Assembly (NCBI RefSeq): GCF_913054185.1
Contig: NZ_CAJXIV010000012.1
Location: forward strand, 1 to 63,793
Direction of reading: 5' to 3'
Length of the DNA stretch: 63,793 nucleotides
DNA from: an uncultured Shimia sp.
GTDB taxonomy: Bacteria > Pseudomonadota > Alphaproteobacteria > Rhodobacterales > Rhodobacteraceae
Part shown: piece after piece, positions 27,198 to 35,840 of the stretch
Numbering within the stretch: position 1 is the stretch's first letter
Layout of the letters: every line of letters starts with the position of its first letter
Position numbers and translations under genes: made by a program
The notes under the pieces: model-generated
Databases searched by the model: none
Seen by the model: only the letters and a program-made list of their open reading frames with translations
What the model was told of the DNA's origin: nothing

Positions 27198-27902
27198 ATG
27201 ACCGCCCCGCTTGTCACCATCCTCGACGACGAACCGGAAATCCGCATGATCCTGGCGGACGCCTTGGAAGATGCAGGCTTTCGCACCATGGCGTTTTCCC
27301 GGGCCACGGAGTTTGAAGCCGCGCTCAAATCCACCACACCAGATGTGTGTTTGGTGGATTTGGGACTGCCAGACAAAGATGGCCTGACTTTGGTGCATCG
27401 GCTGGCTTTGGAACTGGGCGCGGCGGTGATCATCATCTCCGGACGTGCGCAGGTGCAGGACCGGATCACTGGGTTGGAGCTGGGGGCTGATGATTACATC
27501 ATCAAGCCGTTTGACCCCACCGAGGTGGTGGCACGGGTGCGCGCCCGGCTTCGCAAAGAGAAACCAGCGGCACCTGTGGCCGCCAACACAGCGGTGTTCA
27601 ACGGCTGGACCGCTTATTTTGACCGCTACGTTCTGGTGGATGACATTGGCACAGAGACCACGTTCAGCCATGCGGAAGGCGAAGTTCTGCGGCTGTTTTT
27701 GGACAGTCCCAAACGCCTGATCAGCCGCGCTCAGATGCAGGAATCTTTGGGCGGGGCCGCTGGTGAAAGCTTTGATCGGGCCATGGATGTGCGGATTTCA
27801 CGTCTGCGCACCAAGCTCAAGGAAGATCCCAAAAACCCACGTCTTATCAAAACCATCTATGGTGCGGGCTATATCTTTTTGGGCGATGTGAGCTGGCAAT
27901 AA
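27198..27902 (+). CDS. OmpR-type response regulator
   Basis: 234 residues. Receiver domain with acidic pocket DDEPE, phospho-Asp in VCLVDLGLPD near residue 54 and Lys in DDYIIKPFD. The winged-helix DNA-binding domain follows (about 135-230) and ends with the family motif TIYGAGYIF. It is the partner of the adjacent hybrid kinase; ATG chosen at 27198. The likely targets are its own operon and the divergent ligase-liv operon. Confidence 0.93.
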   Translation: MTAPLVTILDDEPEIRMILADALEDAGFRTMAFSRATEFEAALKSTTPDVCLVDLGLPDKDGLTLVHRLALELGAAVIIISGRAQVQDRITGLELGADDYIIKPFDPTEVVARVRARLRKEKPAAPVAANTAVFNGWTAYFDRYVLVDDIGTETTFSHAEGEVLRLFLDSPKRLISRAQMQESLGGAAGESFDRAMDVRISRLRTKLKEDPKNPRLIKTIYGAGYIFLGDVSWQ

Positions 27903-28233
27903 CTCCTCTGCATTTGCGCCCCACATACTAAATCCACACAACATATAGCCAAACACCGCAAAATATGGTATATCTGCGGACAGTGGATAGCCAGAGCGCC
28001 CCGGATTTTCCTCCTTCCAATCTGTGTGGCGATGGCACATCCGCTGACGGGACGGCCGCAGGCGTTTCAGGGACAGGCGCGCGGTAAACATGGGGACCTT
28101 GCAAGAACAAGTTCACTCCCGCCTTCCCCGCAGACCAGACCATCGGCTGCGGGGAATTTTTCTGTGTGGCTTTGAAAACTGGACGCCTCTCCAAGCTGAC
28201 TTGTCAGGCGACTTGGGATGGCTAGTGGCGCAT
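27903..28233. other. 331-base region without gene; possible small RNA
   Basis: No convincing reading frame. It holds an AT-rich patch (AAAATATGGTATAT near 27960), a TCCTCCTTCC run near 28011 that resembles anti-Shine-Dalgarno loops of alphaproteobacterial small RNAs, and a strong intrinsic terminator at 28124-28161 more than 220 bases after the response regulator stop. Confidence 0.45.
28124..28161 (+). terminator. Strong intrinsic terminator
   Basis: TTCCCCGCAG and CTGCGGGGAA form a perfect 10-base stem followed by TTTTT. It ends either a long 3' UTR of the regulator gene or an independent small transcript. Confidence 0.8.
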
Positions 28234-28899
28234 TCAATCTACAAGACACTGGCGAAATGTGCTGTCGGCCTTGATCACAAGGCCCGCTTCTTCGATGGCC
28301 TGCTTTAATCTGTCGGAGAGGAACACCACTTTGGTCGCACGGCTATCGCGCCACAGGTCCAAATCGCCAGCCGCGCTTGGATCAACACACAGCCGGTATG
28401 TGTCGTCATTCTTAATTCGCCAGCGATGGCCGTTAGGGGTTGGCTCGACGCCGATTGATTTTTCCGGCACCAAACAATTTCGGTTTTCCCGGAAATGTAA
28501 AAAATACCAGCGCCCATCAACAGGCGTCGCTTGATCGGTTTCTCTTAAAGGAATGGCCTTTAGTCGTGTGGCCCCAAGGTTGAACTTTTGAAGCAAATCA
28601 AACATGGCGCCGGATATGACAACCAAACCGTTCTTTCCCTTAAAAACATCCCGCATCTGATCAGGGGAAACGCCTTCTTGATAGGTGGGATACATGTATT
28701 CTGGGTATTCTTCGACGCGAATGTCTTGCGGTGAATTTGGTATGTCTCCAGGCAGAACGAAGCCGTACCTTTGGGCAAGATCAACTGTTTGCTCGAGGGA
28801 ACATGCTTCCCCATCAAAGCCAGGTAAGTGGAAGCTCACGTAAACCCCAGCCTCAGGGTCTGAAAGAAAACACGAGTCCCAGACTTTTTCATGAGCCAT
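28234..28899 (-). CDS. Imm11 / DUF1629-like protein
   Basis: 221 residues, soluble. The C-terminal end VFLSDRLKQAIEEAGLVIK is characteristic of the DUF1629 (Imm11, MXAN_0049) family, whose members are predicted immunity proteins beside polymorphic toxins. No toxin gene is present on either side: upstream lie 169 bases and a solute-binding-protein gene. It may be an orphan immunity gene protecting against neighbours, or it may do something else. The 5' flank (28900-29068) is AT-rich, which hints at transfer. Confidence 0.6.
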   Translation of the reverse strand: MAHEKVWDSCFLSDPEAGVYVSFHLPGFDGEACSLEQTVDLAQRYGFVLPGDIPNSPQDIRVEEYPEYMYPTYQEGVSPDQMRDVFKGKNGLVVISGAMFDLLQKFNLGATRLKAIPLRETDQATPVDGRWYFLHFRENRNCLVPEKSIGVEPTPNGHRWRIKNDDTYRLCVDPSAAGDLDLWRDSRATKVVFLSDRLKQAIEEAGLVIKADSTFRQCLVD

Positions 28900-29014
28900 T
28901 TCGGCATACCCTTTTCGTTTGAAAATGATCTTTTTGAGGACTTCAATAAAACTGCCATGAGGGTGCGAGTAACGTAGGGAAAGTAAATCCGCGTGTAGGA
29001 CAAAAGCTGCCTTA

Positions 29015-29046
29015 CAAAAAAGGCTCCCGAAAATATCCGGGAGCCT
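29015..29046 (-). terminator. Terminator of liv operon 2
   Basis: GGCTCCCG and CGGGAGCC flank the loop; on the minus strand a TTTTTT run follows. It lies 22 bases after the stop of the solute-binding gene. Confidence 0.85.
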
Positions 29047-29068
29047 CCTAATCCATCAGACGAACGCC

Positions 29069-30223
29069 TTACTTCACAGCAACCGTCTTCCAGCCGCCGT
29101 TTTCCACCACGGAAATCACAACCTCGTCCGCACCGCGGTGGTCGTCTGGGCCATAGGTGGTCTGCGAGCCGGTCAATTCGTCCATGTAGTCCAACGTCTC
29201 CATGGCGGCGATGAAGCCCTCATGGGTCAACTCAGGACCAGCTGCCTCCAAGGCGCGCACAAGCGTGTCCGCTGCGGAATAACCCAGCATGGCAAATCCT
29301 GACGCAGGCTGATCAAACTTGGCTTTGTAATCGGCAATAAATTTACCCGGCACCGGATCCGCTGCGCGTGCATAAAGATCCTGCCAGCCCGATGCGGCAT
29401 ACAATCCATCGGTCACGCCACCCGGCACCATCGCCACTGGCTCCAGGAAGCCTGCGGAGGTGTTGAGGAATTTTACGTCGGTCCAGCCCAGCTTCTTGGC
29501 GGTGCCCACAACGGTGATGCCCTGACGCACGCCCAGCGCCATGGTGATCACATCACATCCAGCGGCTTTGTGTTTGCCAAGCGAGCCGACAAAATCCAAC
29601 TCATCCGGCTTGTGTGTGGTTTCGCTGCCCATGGTCAGACCCATGCTTTTCGCAACATCTGCGGTGGACTCAGCAATCTCTTTGCCAAAGTCAGACGGGA
29701 TGTACATTGTGCACAGCTCTTTGGCGCCAAACTCTTCGGCTAGGTAAGTTGCACCAACCTGAACCTGGTCGTAGTAGCTTGAGAAGCCAATGAATTTATT
29801 GTCCATCGGCTCTTGCAACATCTGCCGTGCCGCAGAAAGCGGGCCAACATTGGGAATGCCTTTGGGATCGAGCAGTTTGAAACCCGCGACGTTCATCGGC
29901 GTGCCCAACGACAGCAACATGGCAAAGGCTTTGTCCCGGTTCAGTAGCTTGTTGTAGCCCTGCATCGCGCGCGGGATCTGATACCCGTTGTCCTCCACAA
30001 CAAACCGGATCTGACGCCCGTGCACGCCACCGGCGGCATTGACCTCGTCAAAGCGCATGTTGGCGCCATTGACCGCCGGAACACCTACGGCAGCAAAGAT
30101 TCCGCTGAGGTCGTTCACGGACCCAATCACCACTTCGCCATCGCTCACGCCTTGCGTGTCGGCGGCGACCTGGCTTGCCAGCGCTGCTGCGCCAACCGCC
30201 AGTACAGTCGTCAGTTTTTTCAT
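29069..30223 (-). CDS. Periplasmic substrate-binding protein, liv operon 2
   Basis: 384 residues with a signal peptide MKKLTTVLAVGAAALASQVA (cleavage near 22). It is a Peripla_BP_6 protein with the family opening GVSDGEVVIGSVNDLSG and the length of LivK relatives. It is shorter than, and unlike, the operon 1 binding protein, so the two systems probably take different solutes. It is the last gene of its operon and is followed by a terminator. Confidence 0.92.
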   Translation of the reverse strand: MKKLTTVLAVGAAALASQVAADTQGVSDGEVVIGSVNDLSGIFAAVGVPAVNGANMRFDEVNAAGGVHGRQIRFVVEDNGYQIPRAMQGYNKLLNRDKAFAMLLSLGTPMNVAGFKLLDPKGIPNVGPLSAARQMLQEPMDNKFIGFSSYYDQVQVGATYLAEEFGAKELCTMYIPSDFGKEIAESTADVAKSMGLTMGSETTHKPDELDFVGSLGKHKAAGCDVITMALGVRQGITVVGTAKKLGWTDVKFLNTSAGFLEPVAMVPGGVTDGLYAASGWQDLYARAADPVPGKFIADYKAKFDQPASGFAMLGYSAADTLVRALEAAGPELTHEGFIAAMETLDYMDELTGSQTTYGPDDHRGADEVVISVVENGGWKTVAVK

Positions 30224-30269
30224 AATTTCCTCCCGTTTAAAGTGTGGTCTGGGGCCACATACATGCAGC

Positions 30270-32168
30270 CTAGTACATTTCCTCTATGAGTCCCGCGTGT
30301 TTCTTCTCCACAAAACTGCGCTTGAGTTTCATGGTTGCGGTCAGTTCTTCATCTTCCGCCGTCAGCAACACATTGATCAGCCGGAAATCCTTAATCTGTT
30401 CGACGCGGGCAAATTCCTTGTTGACCGTATCCACCTCCGCTTGGATCAATTCCACCACATCCTGCGCCGCACAGAGCGAGGCAAAATCCGAAAACGGCAC
30501 CTTGCGGTCTTGCGCGAATTTCTCAACGTTTTCCTGATCGATCATGATCAGACAAGACAGGTATTTGCGCGCATCGCCAATCACCACAGCGTCCGAGATG
30601 TAGTGACTGAATTTCAGGCGGCTTTCGATCTCTGCTGGGGTGATGTTCTTGCCGCCAGCGGTGATGATGATGTCTTTCAAGCGGCCCGTGATCGTCAGGA
30701 ACCCGTCGTCATCAAGCTTGCCGACATCCCCCGTACGCAGCCAGCCATCATCGGTGAAGGTCTCCACAGTTTTCTCGTTGTTGCGCCAATAGCCTTGGAA
30801 GTTGTTCAGGCCATAAGTTTGGATTTCGCCGTCTTCGGCAATGCGAATATCAAAGCCCGGCACAGCTTTACCAACACTGCCCAGCTTGTTGTCATCTGGC
30901 ACATTGATCGAGGCCAGCCCGGCGTTTTCGGTCATGCCGTAGCCTTCCAGAAGCTGCACCCCAATGGCCCAATACCAGCGGATTAATTCCGGGCTGATCG
31001 GGGCCGCACCGGTGCCACCACGGCGCATTTTGTCCATGCCCAACATCCGACGCAGATTGCGCAGCACAAGAAAATCCCAGATCGCATAGTTGAGCTGAAC
31101 ACCACTTGGCACCGGTTTTCGGTCCAGCAAGTAGTCGGCACGTTTCAGGCCCGCCTTGACCGCAAGATTGAAGCACAGCCGACCAATCGGCGTGGCCTCT
31201 TGCGCCAGCACCAGAACGCGAGAGTAGATCTTTTCCCACACGCGCGGTACGGCGGTGAAATGCGCAGGCGAGACCTCTTGCAGGTTGTCAAAAACGGTCT
31301 CTGTGCTTTCGGCAAAATTCACTGTGGCCTTGCCAGCAATCGGGAAATAGGCCGACACATTGCGCTCCAGAATATGGCACAGCGGTAAGAAGCAAAGCTG
31401 CTCATCACTGGCCATTGTCGGCAGCGCATGGGCACCAGACACACAAGCAGAAATCACGTTTTCCTGAGACAGCATCGCGCCTTTTGGCATGCCGGTGGTG
31501 CCAGAGGTATAGATCAGCAAGCCTGTGTCTTCGGGCTTGGCCTTTTTGATTTCCTCTTCAAAGACGCCATGGTTGTCCGCTTCATAGGCGCGACCGGTTT
31601 CATACAGTTCGTCCAGGAAAACACATTTGTCATGGCGCAAATCATGCAGGCCGTCCTGGTCCAGAATGATGACTTTTGTGACGTGGCTGGCTTGCTCTTC
31701 TATCTCCAGAAACTTGTCGAGCTGTTCGTCGTTTTCGACAAACAAAAAGCGGCTGCCGCTGTCGCGCAGCAGGTATTCAAGCTGGCTGGCCGAATCCGTG
31801 GTGTAGACGCCCGAAGCAATGCCGCCCACACATTGGATGCCCATGTCAGCGTAGAGCCATTCCTTGCGGTCCTCGGACAGAATCGAGACAACTTCGCCGC
31901 GTTCCAGACCCAGCGCCCGCAGGCCAAGGCCAATCCATTTGGCATGGGTCCAATAGTCTTTCCAAGAGTAGGCTTGCCAAATTCCGAGGTCTTTTTCGCG
32001 ATGTGCGGTGCGATCGCGCAGCTGTTCGCAGCGTTTTTGAAACAGACCGACAACCGTGTCGCAGCCATCCACCAGCGCAGGCTTTTGCCCTGGTGTGGCC
32101 GAGACAATGACGCCATTGATTTCAATCTGCTCCGGTGGCTGGGATGTGGTTTGAATGTTCATGTTCAT
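30270..32168 (-). CDS. AMP-dependent acyl-CoA synthetase, liv operon 2
   Basis: 632 residues. The phosphate loop is YTSGTTGMPKGAML, the adenine region EGYGMTENAGL and the hinge region GDVGKLDDDGF followed by GRLKDIIITAGGKN. It makes an acyl-CoA from an acid, ATP and CoA. The ATG at 32168 has GAGGGGAGG directly upstream. It lies 8 bases after livF, so it is part of the importer operon. Confidence 0.92.
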   Translation of the reverse strand: MNMNIQTTSQPPEQIEINGVIVSATPGQKPALVDGCDTVVGLFQKRCEQLRDRTAHREKDLGIWQAYSWKDYWTHAKWIGLGLRALGLERGEVVSILSEDRKEWLYADMGIQCVGGIASGVYTTDSASQLEYLLRDSGSRFLFVENDEQLDKFLEIEEQASHVTKVIILDQDGLHDLRHDKCVFLDELYETGRAYEADNHGVFEEEIKKAKPEDTGLLIYTSGTTGMPKGAMLSQENVISACVSGAHALPTMASDEQLCFLPLCHILERNVSAYFPIAGKATVNFAESTETVFDNLQEVSPAHFTAVPRVWEKIYSRVLVLAQEATPIGRLCFNLAVKAGLKRADYLLDRKPVPSGVQLNYAIWDFLVLRNLRRMLGMDKMRRGGTGAAPISPELIRWYWAIGVQLLEGYGMTENAGLASINVPDDNKLGSVGKAVPGFDIRIAEDGEIQTYGLNNFQGYWRNNEKTVETFTDDGWLRTGDVGKLDDDGFLTITGRLKDIIITAGGKNITPAEIESRLKFSHYISDAVVIGDARKYLSCLIMIDQENVEKFAQDRKVPFSDFASLCAAQDVVELIQAEVDTVNKEFARVEQIKDFRLINVLLTAEDEELTATMKLKRSFVEKKHAGLIEEMY

Positions 32169-32176
32169 GCCTCCCC

Positions 32177-32950
32177 TCAGCGCCACGTTTTCTTACGTTT
32201 CCAACGGCGCTCGCCGCGTGCGCCGGTCTCTTGATGGCCCAGATAGAAGGCTTTGATGTCTTCACTTTCCATCAGGCGATCCGCTGTGTCGTCCATCACA
32301 ATGCGCCCCACCTCCATGACGTAGCCAACATCCGCCAGCTCAAGCGCCACTTTGGCGTTTTGCTCGACCAGCATCATGGTCACACCTTCATCTTTGTTCA
32401 GACGTTTGAGAATGGCAAAGATCTCCTGCACCAACAGCGGCGACAGGCCGAGACTTGGCTCATCCAGCAGCATGATCTTGGGCCGCAACATCAAGCCGCG
32501 CCCAATTGCCAACATCTGTTGCTGGCCACCGGAGAGTGTGCCGGCCTCTTGGTGGCGGCGCTCTGCCAGAATGGGAAAATAGTCAAAGACCATCTGGCGG
32601 TCTTTTTCGATCTCCGCCTTATCCGAGCGCGTATACGCCCCAAGCGAGAGGTTTTCATCCACCGTCAGAAGCGGGAAAACCTCGCGCCCTTCGGGCACAT
32701 GCACGATGCCTTGGCCCACCACTTTATGGGGTTCCATGCCTTGGATTTCGCGGCCTTCAAACACCACTTGCCCCTTTTCAGGGTCCATGATGCCAGAGAT
32801 GGTTTTGAGCAAAGTCGATTTTCCGGCACCGTTGGCGCCCAGCACGGTCACCACCTGGCCTTTTTCCACTTTTAGCGACACACCACGGATGGCCATGATT
32901 GGGCCATAGAAGCTCTCGATGTTCTTGATATCTAGCACCGCTTCACCCAT
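32177..32950 (-). CDS. livF: LivF-type ABC ATPase, operon 2
   Basis: 257 residues. Walker A is GANGAGKST, the signature is LSGGQQQM and Walker B is IMLLDEPS, all canonical, unlike the operon 1 LivF. It ends in a basic tail (RGERRWKRKK). The ATG overlaps the livG stop as ATGA; a GTG three bases upstream is possible. Confidence 0.93.
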   Translation of the reverse strand: MGEAVLDIKNIESFYGPIMAIRGVSLKVEKGQVVTVLGANGAGKSTLLKTISGIMDPEKGQVVFEGREIQGMEPHKVVGQGIVHVPEGREVFPLLTVDENLSLGAYTRSDKAEIEKDRQMVFDYFPILAERRHQEAGTLSGGQQQMLAIGRGLMLRPKIMLLDEPSLGLSPLLVQEIFAILKRLNKDEGVTMMLVEQNAKVALELADVGYVMEVGRIVMDDTADRLMESEDIKAFYLGHQETGARGERRWKRKKTWR

Positions 32951-33720
32951 CACGCCGCCCCCGCGCCAAGATAGGCCTCTATCACAGCCGGGTCAGATTG
33001 CACCTGTTGTGGCGTGCCCTCAGCCAACTTGGCCCCGTCGGCCAGTGCCAGCACACGGTCAGAGACTCCGGAGACCAATCCCATGTCGTGCTCCACCATC
33101 AAGACGGTGATGCCCATCTGTTTGCGAATGTCGTCAATCCACCAGCGCATGTCCTGAGTTTCTTCGACCGAGAGCCCCGAGGCGGGTTCATCCAGCAGCA
33201 AAAGCCGTGGCCCAGAGGCCAGAGCGCGGCCCAATTCCACCACTTTGCGCACACCATACGGCAGACCGGCGATCATCTTGTCGCGATAGGGTTGCAAGTC
33301 GAGGAAATCGATGACCTCTTCGACCGCCTCACGATGGCGCTTCTCCTCACGCCGCACCTTGGGTGTGAACAGCATTTCCTGCACCAAATTGGTGTTGCGA
33401 TGCCGGTGACGTCCCACCAGCAGGTTTTGCAACACCGTGGCATGGTCAAACAGTTCGATGTTTTGAAAGGTCCGCGCGATGCCAAGGTCGGCAACCGCAT
33501 CCGCGTTGCGATCGAGCAAGTTGTGCCCATCAAAGGTCAGTGACCCGGCGTAGGGATCGTAGAAGCGTGAGATCAGATTGAAGACCGTGGATTTGCCCGC
33601 CCCATTGGGGCCTACAATGGCGTAGACCTCGCCTTCTTCCACGCTAAACGTGAGATCGTTCACAGCGACCACGCCGCCAAACTTGAGCGTTGCATTGTTG
33701 ATTTCCAGCAAAGTGCTCAT
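32950..33720 (-). CDS. livG: LivG-type ABC ATPase, operon 2
   Basis: 256 residues. Walker A is GPNGAGKST, signature region LPYGVRKVVELGRAL, Walker B LLLLDEPA. It pairs with LivF of this operon. It overlaps the end of livM by 4 bases (33717-33720). Confidence 0.93.
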   Translation of the reverse strand: MSTLLEINNATLKFGGVVAVNDLTFSVEEGEVYAIVGPNGAGKSTVFNLISRFYDPYAGSLTFDGHNLLDRNADAVADLGIARTFQNIELFDHATVLQNLLVGRHRHRNTNLVQEMLFTPKVRREEKRHREAVEEVIDFLDLQPYRDKMIAGLPYGVRKVVELGRALASGPRLLLLDEPASGLSVEETQDMRWWIDDIRKQMGITVLMVEHDMGLVSGVSDRVLALADGAKLAEGTPQQVQSDPAVIEAYLGAGAA

Positions 33721-34802
33721 CTCAAACGCTCCGTTTTCAGGTAGCTTTTCTGGCGCTTGAACATGTCTTTGCGTGCAAACGGGAACAGTTCAAACCAGAT
33801 GCGGATCTTCATCCAACGGCCATAGATGCCCATGGGTTCAAACAGGATAAAGAGGATCAGGATCATGCCAAAAACCCCGGTTTCCAATCCCGGAATAGCA
33901 ACCGAGCCACCCCCCACAAAATCTTTGGTCATCGACAGAAACTGCGGCAAAAACGCCACCACAACCGCGCCAAAAAACGCCCCGTGGATGGAGCCAAGCC
34001 CGCCGATCACAATCATCATCAACAGCGTGATGGAGATCACGATGGAGAAGGTCTCGTTGTTAAACGCCCCTGCGTAGAAGCCCATCAGCGCGCCCGCCAG
34101 ACCAGTGATCGCACAGGAAATTCCAAAAGCCACCGCTTTGGCGCGCGCGATGTGCACACCCATAGCGCTGGCGGAGACTTCGCTGTCTCGCACCGCGGCA
34201 AAGGCGCGACCCAAAGGTGAGCGCAATAGATTGCGATACCCCAAAGTGCAGAGAATTGTGACAGCCAGCACCAGCCAGTAGAACCGATCCGGCGTGGTCC
34301 ACCGTTCAATTTCGATGCCAAAGATGGTGATCATCGGAGCAAACTTGCCCGACACGCCATCGGTGATCGGCTCCATCAACACAATGATGTCGTCCGCCAG
34401 AATGGAGAGCGCGATGGTGGCAATCGCCAGATAAATCCCGTGCAGGCGGATCGCCGGGATGGCGATGATGGTGCCCACCACGCCGGTCAGGATACCTGCC
34501 GCCGGAAAGGCAATCAGGAAGGGCCAGCCTTGCTCCATGAAAATGATGCAGGAGTAGCAGCCCAGCGCCAGAAAAGCCGCGTGGCCGAGGCTGGCTTGAC
34601 CAGTTTGACCGGTCAGCAGCATAAGACCAAGACCCGCGATGGCCCAAATCAGCACGTTGGTGACTTCTCCGAGGAAGAAGTCGTCCAGCACCCAAGGCAG
34701 CACTACAGCAATCACAATCAGCGTCGCATAGACCAGAAAGCTCCACCAATCCGGGAAGAGCCGGATGTCATGGTTGTAAGAGGTTTTGAAATGTATCCGC
34801 AT
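33717..34802 (-). CDS. livM: LivM-type ABC permease, operon 2
   Basis: 361 residues with the BPD_transp_2 pattern (LIWAIAGLGLMLLTGQTGQA, then GHAAFLALGCYS). The start at 34802 (MRIHFKTSY) was chosen because it lies 4 bases after the livH stop; the frame is open further upstream, but that part is the livH coding region read in another frame. Confidence 0.92.
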   Translation of the reverse strand: MRIHFKTSYNHDIRLFPDWWSFLVYATLIVIAVVLPWVLDDFFLGEVTNVLIWAIAGLGLMLLTGQTGQASLGHAAFLALGCYSCIIFMEQGWPFLIAFPAAGILTGVVGTIIAIPAIRLHGIYLAIATIALSILADDIIVLMEPITDGVSGKFAPMITIFGIEIERWTTPDRFYWLVLAVTILCTLGYRNLLRSPLGRAFAAVRDSEVSASAMGVHIARAKAVAFGISCAITGLAGALMGFYAGAFNNETFSIVISITLLMMIVIGGLGSIHGAFFGAVVVAFLPQFLSMTKDFVGGGSVAIPGLETGVFGMILILFILFEPMGIYGRWMKIRIWFELFPFARKDMFKRQKSYLKTERLR

Positions 34803-34806
34803 GACC

Positions 34807-35682
34807 TCAGACCTTCTTGATCCGGACCTGCGAAAACAGGCCATTGGGACGGAACACCAGCACAAACAATAGCAACGTATAGGGCGCGATCTGGCTGTAC
34901 CCGGCAGGGAAATAGCGGCTTGCGAAAGGCTCAATAACCCCCACGATCAGCCCACCCATCAACGCGCCCGGTAGCGATCCAAAACCGCCAATCACAGCAG
35001 CCGCAAATGCTTTGATGCCCAAAAGGCCCGCATTGGGATCAATCGCACCTTTGGAGGCAAACAGGATGCCCGCCACGGCAGCCACCGCGCCAGACAAGCC
35101 CCAGATCATGCCTTGCACTCGCTTGACCGGGATGCCCATAAAGTAGGCCGCCATCTGGTTCTGGCTGGCCGCCTGCATGGCAAGGCCCAGCTTGGTGCGT
35201 TGGAAGAATTGGTAGAGGAAATAGGTGAGCAGCACCGTTACCACGATCACGGCTATGTCGGCCATGCCCAACACCACACCACCCACGTTGAAGTCACCAA
35301 CTGCCAATGGGCTTTCCAAAGTCTGTGGTTCATGGCTCCAGATCGCGCCTGCGACAAAGCGAATGACAAAGCCCAGCGCGATGGTCAGGATCACCACCGC
35401 CGTTTGGCTTTGACCAAACAGATGACGCAAAACAAAGAAGTCGAGCAGATATCCAAGCACCGCCATAATGGCGATCGTTAGAGGCGCCGCGATCCAGAAC
35501 GGCAGCCCCACATAATGCGCATTGGTGAGCCCCAAACACACAAACGCGCCAAGCATCATAAAGTCGCCTTGAGCGAAATTCACCTGTTCGGTCGCCTTGT
35601 AAATCAGCACGAAGCCCAGCGCGATCAGACCGTAGACACAGCCGTTCGCAAGCCCGCTGACAAGCAGTTGCACAACTTCCAA
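34807..35682 (-). CDS. livH: LivH-type ABC permease, operon 2
   Basis: 291 residues, permease with GLANGCVYGLIALGFVLIYK and NFAQGDFMMLGAF. The start is TTG: GGGAGGA lies 5-6 bases upstream, and no ATG or GTG fits as well. A TTG start usually lowers initiation and may tune this operon's expression. Confidence 0.9.
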   Translation of the reverse strand: MEVVQLLVSGLANGCVYGLIALGFVLIYKATEQVNFAQGDFMMLGAFVCLGLTNAHYVGLPFWIAAPLTIAIMAVLGYLLDFFVLRHLFGQSQTAVVILTIALGFVIRFVAGAIWSHEPQTLESPLAVGDFNVGGVVLGMADIAVIVVTVLLTYFLYQFFQRTKLGLAMQAASQNQMAAYFMGIPVKRVQGMIWGLSGAVAAVAGILFASKGAIDPNAGLLGIKAFAAAVIGGFGSLPGALMGGLIVGVIEPFASRYFPAGYSQIAPYTLLLFVLVFRPNGLFSQVRIKKV

Positions 35683-35695
35683 ATTTTCCTCCCGT

Positions 35696-35716
35696 GCCGG
35701 TTTTGACCGGCTTTTT
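35696..35716 (+). terminator. Hairpin with T-run upstream of livH, read on the plus strand
   Basis: GCCGGT, loop TTTG, ACCGGC, followed by TTTTT on the plus strand. No plus-strand gene precedes it, so it would stop antisense transcription leaving livH. On the minus strand the same hairpin sits 5 bases before the livH Shine-Dalgarno. Confidence 0.55.
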
Positions 35717-35840
35717 GTGCACTCAGTGTTCGGAGCGAACCCTTTTGCGTCAAGTCTCCCATTCCCCCGCTTTTACAAAGCTCCGTTACGTCACATCGCC
35801 ACTCCATACGGCCTCGTATGTTAAATCCCTTTGGCGCACA

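Noticed and set aside
28090..28308. 72-codon open frame after the response regulator gene
   Set aside because: It runs through a strong intrinsic terminator and overlaps the Imm11 gene on the other strand; codon use does not support it.
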